A stretch of DNA of 56,501 bases from Acidobacteriota bacterium (GTDB taxonomy: Bacteria > Acidobacteriota > Vicinamibacteria > Vicinamibacterales > Fen-181): positions 1-56,501 of the forward strand of contig JADGOB010000008.1 of the NCBI GenBank assembly GCA_017883185.1. Direction: 5' to 3'. A program made the translations under genes and the position numbers. The notes under the pieces are model-generated. The model was not told where the DNA came from. It saw only the letters and a program-made list of their open reading frames with translations, and searched no databases. The stretch's first letter is position 1. Each line of letters opens with the position of its first letter. Positions 33,985 through 41,851 of the stretch are shown piece after piece.

Positions 33985-36104
33985 AACTCCTCGCTTCGTG
34001 GCTGCGTGAACTGACCGACGTCCGCCTGCCCGTCGCCGATCTGGCGTCGCTCCTCTCGATGTGCGGCTTCGAGGTGGCGTCGCTCGACCCGGTGCCCGAG
34101 GGACCACTCGCGCCCCGGCCGCCCACCAGGGCCGCTGGCGACGATGCGAACGACGCGGTCATCGACTTCGAAATCACCGCGAACCGCCCGGACTGCCTGA
34201 GCGTCGTCGGTCTGGCGCGCGAAGCGGCCACCGCGTGCCGCGTCCCGCTCCGGCTGCCGTGGGACGAGGCGGGACGTCCGATCAGCAGCGTGCGTGCGGT
34301 CTCTGCTCCGACGCCGACCCGCGTGGCGGCCGACGGCCTCGAAGTCACGATCGAGGATGCCGACCTGTGCCCGCGATACGCGGCGGCGGTGGCTGAGGTG
34401 ACGATCGGCCCGTCCCCCGAGTGGCTGGCGAACCGGCTGACCGCAGCCGGCGTGCGCCCGATCAACAACATCGTGGACGTGACCAACTACGTCCTGCTCG
34501 AGATGGGGCACCCGATGCACGCCTTCGACCTCGAGCGGCTGGCGGGGCGCCAGTTGCGGGCCAGGCGCGCCAGAGCGGGCGAGCGCCTTCGCACCCTGGA
34601 CGGCGAGGACCGCGCCCTCGAACCCGACATGCTGGTGATTGCAGACGGCTCGGTCCCGCAGGCGGTGGCGGGCGTGATGGGCGGCGCGCACTCCGAGGTC
34701 TGGCCGGGTACGCGGCTGATCGCGCTCGAAAGCGCCTACTTCAAGCCGGCATCGGTCCGCCGCACCAGCAAGCGCCTCGGCCTGAAAACCGAAGCCTCGT
34801 CGCGCTTCGAGCGCGGCACTGACATCAATGCCCCGGTCGTCGCGCTGGAGCGGGCGTGCGCGCTGATCGAGCAGATCGGCGCGGGCCGCCGCGTGGGCGC
34901 CGTCATCGACGTCTATCCGTCGCCCCGCGGGCCGATCGACGTCACCCTGCGCCGCCAACGGATCGCGCAACTGCTCGGCACCACCGTGGCCGACGCCGAC
35001 GTGCTGGCCATCCTCACCGGCCTCGGCTTCGATGTCGCCGAGGCGGCCGACGGCTGGAGCGTTCGCGTCCCAACCATGCGCGTCGACATCGTGCGCGAGG
35101 CCGACCTGATCGAGGAAGTGGCGCGCCACCACGGCTACGACCGCATCCCGTCTCACTTCCCCGCGCTCCGCGCGACCTCGCCGCGACCCGACCCTCGGAT
35201 GGCGCGCAAGACGCTGCTCCGCCACCGGCTCACCTCGTCTGGCTTCTCGGAAGCGGTCAGCTACACGTTTGTCGATGAGGCGGACGCGGCGCCCTTCGTG
35301 ACCGGGGATCGCGCTCTCGTTCCGCTCGCCTACCCGCTCTCCGAGAAGTTCGCGGTGCTGCGGCCGTCGCTGCTGCCCGGTCTCCTCGAGAGCGTAGCGC
35401 ACAACCGCCGGCGCGAGCACCGGGATGTTCGCCTTTTCGAGATCGGGGCCTGCTTCTCGCCGGCGGGCGGCGAGCAGCACCACGTCGCATTCGCGTGGAC
35501 CGGGGCGTGCGTGCCCGAGCACTGGAGCGGTGGCCTGCGACTCGTCGATTTCTTCGACGCCAAGGGCGTCGTCGAGCGGATCGGTGAGGCGCTCGACCTT
35601 CCGCTGGTCTTCACCGACCTGACGAACGGGTACCTCGTCGCCGGGCGCGCCGCGGCGGTGTCCGTTGGCAAGACGGCGGTCGGGGTCCTCGGCCAGTTGG
35701 CGCCGGGGCAGTCCGAGGCGCGCGGTCTTCCTGCCGGAGACGAGGTCTACGTCGCCGAACTGGACCTCGACGCCCTCGACCGGCTGGCGCCGACCGCCGA
35801 CACGAGAGCCGAGACCCTGCCCCGCTTCCCGTCAATCGTGCGAGACATCTCGATCGTGGTGGAAGAGGGGTTGCGTTCCGAGCGCCTTCGCGCGACCATT
35901 CGTGGTGTCGCCCCGCAGACGCTCATCCAGATTCGCGAGTTCGATCGGTACAAGGGCCAGGGCATTCCTGAGGGCCGTTACAGCCTGTCGCTGCGGCTCA
36001 CGTTCAGGTCGCCGGATCGCACGTTGACCGATGCGGACGTGCAAGAGACGATGGAGCGTGTCATGGAGGCGCTGACCCGCGAGCACCAGGCCGTGCAACG
36101 CTGA
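33981..36104 (+). CDS. pheT: Phenylalanyl-tRNA synthetase beta subunit, short form
   Basis: 707 residues from a TTG overlapping the pheS stop (MKLLASWLRELTDVRLPVADL). After GFEVASLDPV the sequence goes straight to VIDFEITANRPDCLSVVGLAREAA. The EMAP-like tRNA-binding insert found in most bacterial PheT (about residues 40-150) is absent. B3/B4 editing (NNIVDVTNYVLLEMGHPMHAFDL, TEASSRFERGTD), B5 (VPTMRVDIVREADLIEEVARHHGYD) and the C-terminal anticodon-binding domain (PRFPSIVRDISIVV) are present. Confidence 0.96.
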   Translation: MKLLASWLRELTDVRLPVADLASLLSMCGFEVASLDPVPEGPLAPRPPTRAAGDDANDAVIDFEITANRPDCLSVVGLAREAATACRVPLRLPWDEAGRPISSVRAVSAPTPTRVAADGLEVTIEDADLCPRYAAAVAEVTIGPSPEWLANRLTAAGVRPINNIVDVTNYVLLEMGHPMHAFDLERLAGRQLRARRARAGERLRTLDGEDRALEPDMLVIADGSVPQAVAGVMGGAHSEVWPGTRLIALESAYFKPASVRRTSKRLGLKTEASSRFERGTDINAPVVALERACALIEQIGAGRRVGAVIDVYPSPRGPIDVTLRRQRIAQLLGTTVADADVLAILTGLGFDVAEAADGWSVRVPTMRVDIVREADLIEEVARHHGYDRIPSHFPALRATSPRPDPRMARKTLLRHRLTSSGFSEAVSYTFVDEADAAPFVTGDRALVPLAYPLSEKFAVLRPSLLPGLLESVAHNRRREHRDVRLFEIGACFSPAGGEQHHVAFAWTGACVPEHWSGGLRLVDFFDAKGVVERIGEALDLPLVFTDLTNGYLVAGRAAAVSVGKTAVGVLGQLAPGQSEARGLPAGDEVYVAELDLDALDRLAPTADTRAETLPRFPSIVRDISIVVEEGLRSERLRATIRGVAPQTLIQIREFDRYKGQGIPEGRYSLSLRLTFRSPDRTLTDADVQETMERVMEALTREHQAVQR

Positions 36105-36115
36105 TAGGAACTTCC

Positions 36116-36141
36116 TGGGGGCGGTTCGCCAACCGCCCCCA
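36116..36141. terminator. Stem-loop after pheT
   Basis: TGGGGGCGGTT (36116-36126) pairs perfectly with AACCGCCCCCA (36131-36141) around a CGCC loop. There is no U-tract, so it may attenuate rather than end transcription into the zapB-like gene. Confidence 0.55.
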
Positions 36142-36159
36142 CTTCGAAGAGGCTGACCC

Positions 36160-36435
36160 GTGGCAAAGACGATCACCCCCAGCGATCTCGAGGCGCTCGA
36201 CCGCCTCGAACAGAAGGTGCGCCTGCTCGTGGCCGAGATGGGCAAGTTGCGCGCCAATCACACGACGCAGGCGGAGGAGAACCGGCGGCTCTCCGGCGAA
36301 CTTGACGCGGCGCTTGCGAGGCTGGCCGACGTCGAGAGCGGCGTGGCCGAGATGGCGGCACTGCGCCAGGAGCGCGACCAGGTGCGCTCCCGCGTGGCCG
36401 GCATCCTCGAGCACCTCGAGGGACTCGACATCTGA
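36160..36435 (+). CDS. ZapB-like coiled-coil cell-division protein
   Basis: 91 residues from a GTG with AAGAGG upstream. Nearly the whole protein is a heptad coiled coil: LEALDRLEQKVRLLVAEMGKL, then EENRRLSGELDAALARL and ALRQERDQVRSRVAGILEHLEGL, ending GLDI. ZapB-like proteins often precede zapA and stabilise the FtsZ ring through ZapA. zapA starts 13 bases downstream. The family call rests on topology and neighbourhood, not on a diagnostic motif. Confidence 0.7.
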   Translation: MAKTITPSDLEALDRLEQKVRLLVAEMGKLRANHTTQAEENRRLSGELDAALARLADVESGVAEMAALRQERDQVRSRVAGILEHLEGLDI

Positions 36436-36448
36436 AGACAGGGACTTT

Positions 36449-36742
36449 GTGAACCAGATGGCGCGCGTCGTCGCGGTCGAGATCCTCGGCCAGCAGTACC
36501 CGATTCGCAGCACGCTGGCCGAGGCGTACGTCGCCGACCTGGCGGCTTACGTGGACGAGAAGATCCGCTCTGCCGCCGATGTCACCCCCACCACCGACAC
36601 CACTCGCCTCGTGGTCCTCGCCGCGCTGAACATCGCCGACGAGTACTTCCACGCGCTCGACAGCGACCGCAACCAGCGCGAGTTCGTCATCGATTGGGTC
36701 GCCCGGCTCGAGCGCCTGATCGACGAGGCGCTGGCCACCTAG
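36449..36742 (+). CDS. zapA: Cell division protein ZapA
   Basis: 97 residues from a GTG (or ATG 36458). The ZapA globular head is VAVEILGQQYPIRSTLAEAYVADLAAYVDEKI, then TRLVVLAALNIADEYFHA, followed by the C-terminal coiled coil. ZapA cross-links FtsZ filaments. In many bacteria the 6S RNA gene lies downstream of zapA, as it does here about 1.1 kb further on. Confidence 0.92.
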   Translation: MNQMARVVAVEILGQQYPIRSTLAEAYVADLAAYVDEKIRSAADVTPTTDTTRLVVLAALNIADEYFHALDSDRNQREFVIDWVARLERLIDEALAT

Positions 36743-36850
36743 CCGCCTCCTCTCTCGCCCACCGCCCGCTCCCTCTCGCCGCCAGGCAGGAACGCTCCTT
36801 GCGAGTCTCGGTCCAAACGGGCCAGTAGGCCCGCTCGAGGCCACAGGATT

Positions 36851-37648
36851 GTGATCCGCGGCCTGCCCCGCCTACGGATCCGTAGGCGGCGGGTTCTGGA
36901 CGATCGTCGAGTCCGACGTGCCGGTCATCGCGGACCGGACGATGAGCCGGCCGACGTGCAGATCACCTACCTGCGGCCTGAGGGCAGGCTGCCCATCGTG
37001 AAGACCTACACGGTCGCCGCCCTGTCGCGTCGCACCATCTGGGTCAACGGCGAGGATCCGGGTCTCTCCGCCACGGACGTTTCGGGTGTCGTCACATCGC
37101 TCGACGCCGCGCTGCCGATCATCGTCGAGCGCGCGTTGTACCTGAACGCCCAGGGACAGTTCTTCAGCGCCGGGCACGATGCCGTTGGCGTCACCGCGGC
37201 ATCCACCGATTGGTTCCTGGCCGAGGGTGCCACGGGGCCGTTCTTCGACATGTATGTCTTGATCGCGAATCCGAACAGCAGCGCGGCCCTCGCCGACGGC
37301 GAGCAGGGCGGGCCCAGGAACGTCCAGATCTACATCCTCGTGGCAAACACGTCTCCGAGTGCGGGCAGGGTCCGCGTAACCCTGATGCTCGAGGATGGAA
37401 CCAGCGTCGCCCGCGAGGTTGACGTGGCGGCGAACAGCCGGACGACCGTGTGGACCGGCGGGACGACGGAGGCGGCCTCGTCTCCATTCGGTGGCCTGAC
37501 GGCCGGAAAGCGCTTTGGCGCCCTTGTCGAGAGCCTCGACGTCAACGGACAGGCGGCGAGCATCGTGGTTGAACGGTCGCTCTACTGGGATTGCGGCGGC
37601 GTGTGGTGGGCCGCGGGCAGCAACTCGCTGGCGACGAAGGTCCGGTAG
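36851..37648 (+). pseudogene. 5'-truncated extracellular repeat protein remnant
   Basis: From about 36950 the frame shows a beta-rich repeat: VQITYLRPEGRLPIVKTYTV, PIIVERALYL, then DWFLAEGATGPFFDMYVLIANPN, with a second copy VQIYILVANTSPSAG...SIVVERSLYW. The first about 35 residues are a frame artefact: the neighbouring frame instead carries GGGFWTIVESDVPVIADRTM, the end of another repeat unit. So the gene lacks its 5' part and has a shift near 36945. The pattern is like DUF5719-type adhesin/surface repeats. No signal peptide remains. Confidence 0.55.
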
Positions 37649-37671
37649 CCCGCCCACATCTCGCACCAATC

Positions 37672-37701
37672 GGCAGGGACGCAGCAGGTTGCGTCCCTGC
37701 C
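37672..37701. terminator. Palindromic hairpin downstream of the repeat-protein remnant
   Basis: GGCAGGGACGCA (37672-37683) pairs perfectly with TGCGTCCCTGCC (37690-37701) around a GCAGGT loop. No U-tract follows. The words resemble the palindrome at 27687. Confidence 0.55.
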
Positions 37702-37796
37702 CGGTCGCCGTTCCCGACTCCTCAGCGTCCGTTCGCGGCTCCCTCAGCGTCCGTTCCCGACCCCTCTTCGTCAGAACCGACTTTCGTTGTTTCGCC

Positions 37797-37825
37797 TTGA
37801 CCGTCCCAGAGTGACGGTCTAAGAT
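37797..37825 (+). promoter_or_regulatory. Sigma70-type promoter of 6S RNA
   Basis: TTGACC (37797-37802), 17-base spacer, TAAGAT (37820-37825). The expected start near 37832 falls just before the 6S-like stem. Confidence 0.75.
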
Positions 37826-37831
37826 CGTCGG

Positions 37832-38022
37832 AGAATTAGAGTTCCCTGCTTTGCTCGTGATGGTTGTGGAGGCTCGCTTGAGCCAACATTACCGTCAAGT
37901 GAACTGCGAGGTTGCGCCGTGTGCAGGCCTCTAGGCGAGGAAGCCTAACGCGCGATCGACAATGCGGTTCCACCTGCTTCATGCAGGTTCATGCGACCTC
38001 CCCACACGGCAAAGCGGGGCCT
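37832..38022 (+). ncRNA. ssrS: 6S RNA
   Basis: The transcript predicted from the promoter at 37797 is about 190 nt, the usual 6S length. Its ends pair: CCCTGCTTTGC (37844-37854) with GCAAAGCGGGG (38009-38019), then TGTGGAGG (about 37865) with CCTCCCCACA (about 37997-38006). An inner hairpin ACCTGC-TTCAT-GCAGGT lies at 37972-37988. A T-rich CTTTCTT follows the closing stem. This long hairpin with a broad central bubble is the 6S design, which mimics an open promoter to trap RNA polymerase. The place between zapA and rny is a known 6S neighbourhood. Confidence 0.8.
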
Positions 38023-38127
38023 TTCTTCCTCTCTCTCCTCATCTCCGGTAACCGCGGGGCTGTCGCCCCGTTCCCCTGACCCGAGCCCCGTGGCATCCAG
38101 ACGGAGGGGTTCCGAAAAGGACGCGGC

Positions 38128-39702
38128 ATGCAGCCCGGTGTCGTTTACCTGACCGTATCAATCGCGGCCGATCTCATCGCGGTGGCCGTGTTCGTGTATT
38201 GGGTCGCCTCGCGTAGACGAATTTCGGCCGAGACCATCGGGCGGGCCGAGGAGCAGGCCCGGGCGACGCTGCGCGACGCGGAGCGCGAGGCGGAGAACCG
38301 GAAGAAGGAAGCACTGCTCGAGGCCAAGGAGAAGGCGCACCATATCGTGATGGACGCGGACCGCCTGGCCGAGGATCGGCGCCAGCAGGCGGCGCGGATG
38401 GAGCAGATTCTCACCAAGAAGGAAGAGAAGCTGACCGAGCGGCTGGCCGCCGCCGAGCAGCACGAGAAGGATCTGCGGGCGCGCGAGCAGTCGATTCGCG
38501 ACCGCGAACGCGCCACGGCGGCCACCGCCTCCCGCTACGAGCAACTGGTCGCCGAGCAACAGCAGGAACTGCAGCGCGTCGCCCGCCTGACCGGCGACGA
38601 GGCGAAGGAGATCCTGCTCAGGCAGTTCGAATCGGACGCCAGGCGCGACGCGGCGAACATGGTGAAGAGGCTCGAGTCGGAAGCCCGCGAGACCGCCACG
38701 GCGCGCGCCAAGCAGCTGGTCACCGAGGCAATCCAGCGCAGCGCCCCCGAGCACGCGATCGAGACCACCGTTTCGGTGGTGGACCTGCCGAGCGACGACC
38801 TGAAGGGGCGCATCATCGGGCGCGAGGGACGCAACATCCGGGCGCTCGAGATTGCGACCGGCATCGACCTGATCGTCGATGACACGCCGGGGGCGATCAT
38901 CCTGTCCGGCTTCGACCCGTACCGGCGCGAGATCGCCAGGCAGGCGATCGAGCGGCTCATTGCCGACGGGAGGATCCACCCGGCGCGTATCGAGGAAGTC
39001 GTCGAGAAGGTCAAGGCGGAGCTCGAGGAGACGGTGCGCCAGGACGGCGAAGACGCGGCGTTCGAGCTCGGCATCCACGACCTCGATCCCGAGGTGCAGC
39101 GGTTGATGGGCCGGCTGAAGTACCGAACCTCCTACGGCCAGAACGTGCTCAGCCACTGCAAGGAGGTCGCCTACATCGCCGGGCTGATGGCCCGCGAGGT
39201 GGGCCTCGACGCGCACACGACGGTGCGGGCGGGGTTCCTGCACGACATCGGCAAGGCCGTGGATCGCGAGATGCAGGGCACGCACCTCGAGATTGGCGTC
39301 GACCTCCTGCGCAAGCACGGCGAGAGCGAGGCCGTGCTCCAGGCGATTGCCTCGCACCACATGGACATCGACTGGCCGTCGCTCGAGGCGATGCTGGTGC
39401 AGGCGGCCGACGCCGTGTCAGCCGCGCGTCCAGGCGCGCGGCGCGACGTCCTCGAGTCGTACGTGAAGCGCCTCGAGAAGCTCGAGGGCATCGCCGACTC
39501 GTTCAAGGGCGTGTCGAAGTCGTTCGCGCTGCAGGCGGGCCGCGAGATCCGCATCCTCGTCGAGAGCGAGAAAATCACCGATGAAGAAGCGGTGTGGCTC
39601 TCGAAGGACATCGCGCGGCGCATCGAGAGCGAACTGGAGTACCCCGGCCAGATCAAGGTCACCGTGATCCGCGAGACGCGGGCCGTCGAATACGCGAAGT
39701 AG
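38128..39702 (+). CDS. rny: Ribonuclease Y
   Basis: 524 residues. A membrane-anchored endoribonuclease that starts mRNA decay. An N-terminal helix (VYLTVSIAADLIAVAVFVYW) is followed by a long coiled coil (residues about 32-200), a KH domain (LKGRIIGREGRNIRALEIATG, DDTPGAIILSGFDPYRREIAR) and an HD domain (HCKEVAYIAGLMA, VRAGFLHDIGKAVD, ASHHMDIDWPS). The ATG follows AAAAGGA. thiL follows directly. Confidence 0.97.
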   Translation: MQPGVVYLTVSIAADLIAVAVFVYWVASRRRISAETIGRAEEQARATLRDAEREAENRKKEALLEAKEKAHHIVMDADRLAEDRRQQAARMEQILTKKEEKLTERLAAAEQHEKDLRAREQSIRDRERATAATASRYEQLVAEQQQELQRVARLTGDEAKEILLRQFESDARRDAANMVKRLESEARETATARAKQLVTEAIQRSAPEHAIETTVSVVDLPSDDLKGRIIGREGRNIRALEIATGIDLIVDDTPGAIILSGFDPYRREIARQAIERLIADGRIHPARIEEVVEKVKAELEETVRQDGEDAAFELGIHDLDPEVQRLMGRLKYRTSYGQNVLSHCKEVAYIAGLMAREVGLDAHTTVRAGFLHDIGKAVDREMQGTHLEIGVDLLRKHGESEAVLQAIASHHMDIDWPSLEAMLVQAADAVSAARPGARRDVLESYVKRLEKLEGIADSFKGVSKSFALQAGREIRILVESEKITDEEAVWLSKDIARRIESELEYPGQIKVTVIRETRAVEYAK

Positions 39703-39714
39703 GAGACGGTGGCC

Positions 39715-40773
39715 ATGAGCACATCGCCGGGGCAGACGGTCGCCGATCTCGGCGAGCACGCGGTCATCGAGCGCATTCGGGCCCGCACGCCGGCGGCGCC
39801 CTCGTGGGTGTCGATCGGCATGGGCGACGATGCCGCCGTGATCGAGCCGGCGCGAAACCGCGCCGAGGTCATCACGACCGACGCCTTCGTGGAAGGCGTG
39901 CACTTCGACCGGGCCTATGTCCCTGCCGCCGCGATCGGCCACAAGGCGCTTGCGGTGAACCTGAGCGACCTGGCGGCCATGGGCGCCGAACCTCGAGCCG
40001 CGCTGCTCTCGCTCGTGCTGCCGGGCGCCATGCCGGTCGTCGAGTTCGACGCGATGATCGGCGGGTGGCTGGCGCTCGCCCACCGCTACGACGTCACGCT
40101 GATCGGCGGCAACGTGTCGCGGTCGCCCGGGCCCCTCGTCCTGGACGTCACGGCGATGGGCGCGGTCAAGCCGCGGCGGGTCCTGGCCCGCGAGGGCGCG
40201 AAACCGGGCGACAGCATCTACGTCAGCGGATGTGTCGGCGCCTCCTACGCGGGGTATCTCTCGCGGCGGCGCGCGGGTGCCACGCCACCCGAGGCCGCGC
40301 CAGGCTTGGAGGGCCAGCCGACGGGCGACCGCGGGCTCGACGAGTGCGCAGCCCGGTTTCTCCTGCCCGATCCGCGTGTCCGGCTCGGGCTGCTGCTCGG
40401 TCGAAACTGTGTCGCCTCGTCGTGCGTGGATCTGAGCGACGGCCTCGGTGATGCCGTTCGGCAGGTGACGGGTGCGAGCGGCGTCGGCGCCGAGATCGAC
40501 GGCGACGCGATTCCCGTCCCTGAGGCCGCGCGCCGATGGTTCGAGGAGCAGGAGGGCCTCGACGCGCTCGAGGCGGCGGTGTCCGGAGGCGAGGACTACG
40601 AGTTGTTGTTCACGGTGCCCGCGCGACGCCGCCGTGCGCTCGCATCGGTGCTGCCTTTGACCGGTGGCCTGCCCTGCACGCGGATCGGCACGATCACGGC
40701 GGATCGCAGCCTGGTCTTGACGCGCCGGGGCGCGAAGGCGGCGCTGCCCGCGGGGTTCACACACTTTCGATGA
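39715..40773 (+). CDS. thiL: Thiamine-monophosphate kinase
   Basis: 352 residues from ATG 39715 (GGAG nine bases upstream); a GTG at 39709 is possible. ThiL makes thiamine diphosphate. Motifs: IGMGDDAAVIEP, ITTDAFVEGVHFDR, AVNLSDLAAMGAEPRAALLSLVLP, LIGGNVSRSPGPLVLDVTAMG, and VDLSDGLGDAVRQV, GGEDYELLFTV. A Gly/Ala/Pro-rich stretch (about residues 175-200, RRRAGATPPEAAPG) is a non-conserved insert. Its stop overlaps the DUF2062 start. Confidence 0.95.
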   Translation: MSTSPGQTVADLGEHAVIERIRARTPAAPSWVSIGMGDDAAVIEPARNRAEVITTDAFVEGVHFDRAYVPAAAIGHKALAVNLSDLAAMGAEPRAALLSLVLPGAMPVVEFDAMIGGWLALAHRYDVTLIGGNVSRSPGPLVLDVTAMGAVKPRRVLAREGAKPGDSIYVSGCVGASYAGYLSRRRAGATPPEAAPGLEGQPTGDRGLDECAARFLLPDPRVRLGLLLGRNCVASSCVDLSDGLGDAVRQVTGASGVGAEIDGDAIPVPEAARRWFEEQEGLDALEAAVSGGEDYELLFTVPARRRRALASVLPLTGGLPCTRIGTITADRSLVLTRRGAKAALPAGFTHFR

Positions 40774-41279
40774 TTGCCATCACCCGCGCCCTCGTCCGCA
40801 AGTGGATGGAGGCGCTGCTGCACATTCACGACACGCCCAGTCGGACCGCGGCCGCATTTGCCATGGGCGTCTTCTTCGGGTTCTCGCCGTTCCTGGGCTT
40901 GCACACGATCCTGGCGCTGGGGGTGGCGTTCGTCTTCAATCTGAACCGGGTGGCTGTCCTGGTCGGGGTCTATTCCAACCTGCCCTGGATCATCGCCGCC
41001 TGGTATGCGTTGGCGACGGCCGCCGGCGCGTGGATGCTGGGCACCGGGTTGCCGAAGGGGTTTGGCGAACGGATCGTGCAACTCTTCAGCCTGTCGCTGT
41101 TTCGGTCCGAGTTCTGGCGCCAGATCGCGAGTGACATGCGACCGCTGTTCTGGCCGTACTTCGTGGGATCGATGCTCGGTGCAACGCTCTTGTCCGTCAT
41201 CGCCTACTGGGTCACCCGCGGATTCCTGGAAGCGCGGCACCGCCACATGCAAGAGGCACGGCGCAGGGCAACACACTGA
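40770..41279 (+). CDS. DUF2062 membrane protein
   Basis: 169 residues. The DUF2062 pattern is seen: HIHDTPSRTAAAFAMGVFFGFSPFLGLHTILAL, then LNRVAVLVGVYSNLPWIIAAWYALATAAGAWML. Three to four membrane helices are predicted. The function is unknown. It overlaps thiL (ATGA) and the next gene (1-base TGATG), so it sits in an rny-thiL-DUF2062-3D operon. Confidence 0.85.
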   Translation: MIAITRALVRKWMEALLHIHDTPSRTAAAFAMGVFFGFSPFLGLHTILALGVAFVFNLNRVAVLVGVYSNLPWIIAAWYALATAAGAWMLGTGLPKGFGERIVQLFSLSLFRSEFWRQIASDMRPLFWPYFVGSMLGATLLSVIAYWVTRGFLEARHRHMQEARRRATH

Positions 41280-41851
41280 TGCGGATCTCTGATTCCCTCT
41301 GGCGCAAGGGGGTGGTGACGCTGGTCGCCGCGGGGGGCTTCGTCGTGCTCTACCAGGCGACGATTCTCGACTCGAAGTACGCCGCCCGGCAGGCGCTGCT
41401 GCGGGAAGAGAAGGCCGAACCCGGCCTCGGCGCGCACCTCCGGTTCGTCGCCACCGCCTACTGCACTGGCGACGTCACCGCGTCCGGGCTTCCGCCCCGG
41501 ACCGGCATTGCCGCGGCGGACCAAGATGTCCTCCCCTCCGGATCGATCATCCAGGTCTCGAAGCTGGGCGCCCAGTACGACGGCATCTACACCATCATGG
41601 ACACCGGCCCAATCGTCCGCGGCCAGCTGCTGGACATCTACATGCGGAACTGCGACGAGGCCACACGATTGGGCCGACGGACGGTACAGGTCTTCGCGCT
41701 CAGGCTCGGCTGGAATCCCCGCGCCAGCGGGCCAAGCCTGCTCGACACCCTGCTGCCCTGGCGGGGCCGCCCCAAGCCAGGACCTCAGGCGCCAAGTCCC
41801 CGCCCGATCCCGTCAACCGAACTGCCGCAGTTCCCCGAGTCGAGGCGGTAA
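41279..41851 (+). CDS. 3D (Asp-Asp-Asp) domain protein
   Basis: 190 residues. One N-terminal membrane helix (GVVTLVAAGGFVVLYQAT) is followed by a double-psi beta-barrel of the 3D/MltA-C type: VATAYCTGDVTASGLPPRTGIAAADQDVLP, then DGIYTIMDTGPIVRGQLLDIYM. The DxG and LDIY parts carry the three Asp residues of the domain. Such domains are found in peptidoglycan-lytic proteins (YuiC, MltA). The C-terminal about 40 residues are Pro-rich and overlap the convergent ABC gene by 39 bases. Confidence 0.82.
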   Translation: MRISDSLWRKGVVTLVAAGGFVVLYQATILDSKYAARQALLREEKAEPGLGAHLRFVATAYCTGDVTASGLPPRTGIAAADQDVLPSGSIIQVSKLGAQYDGIYTIMDTGPIVRGQLLDIYMRNCDEATRLGRRTVQVFALRLGWNPRASGPSLLDTLLPWRGRPKPGPQAPSPRPIPSTELPQFPESRR

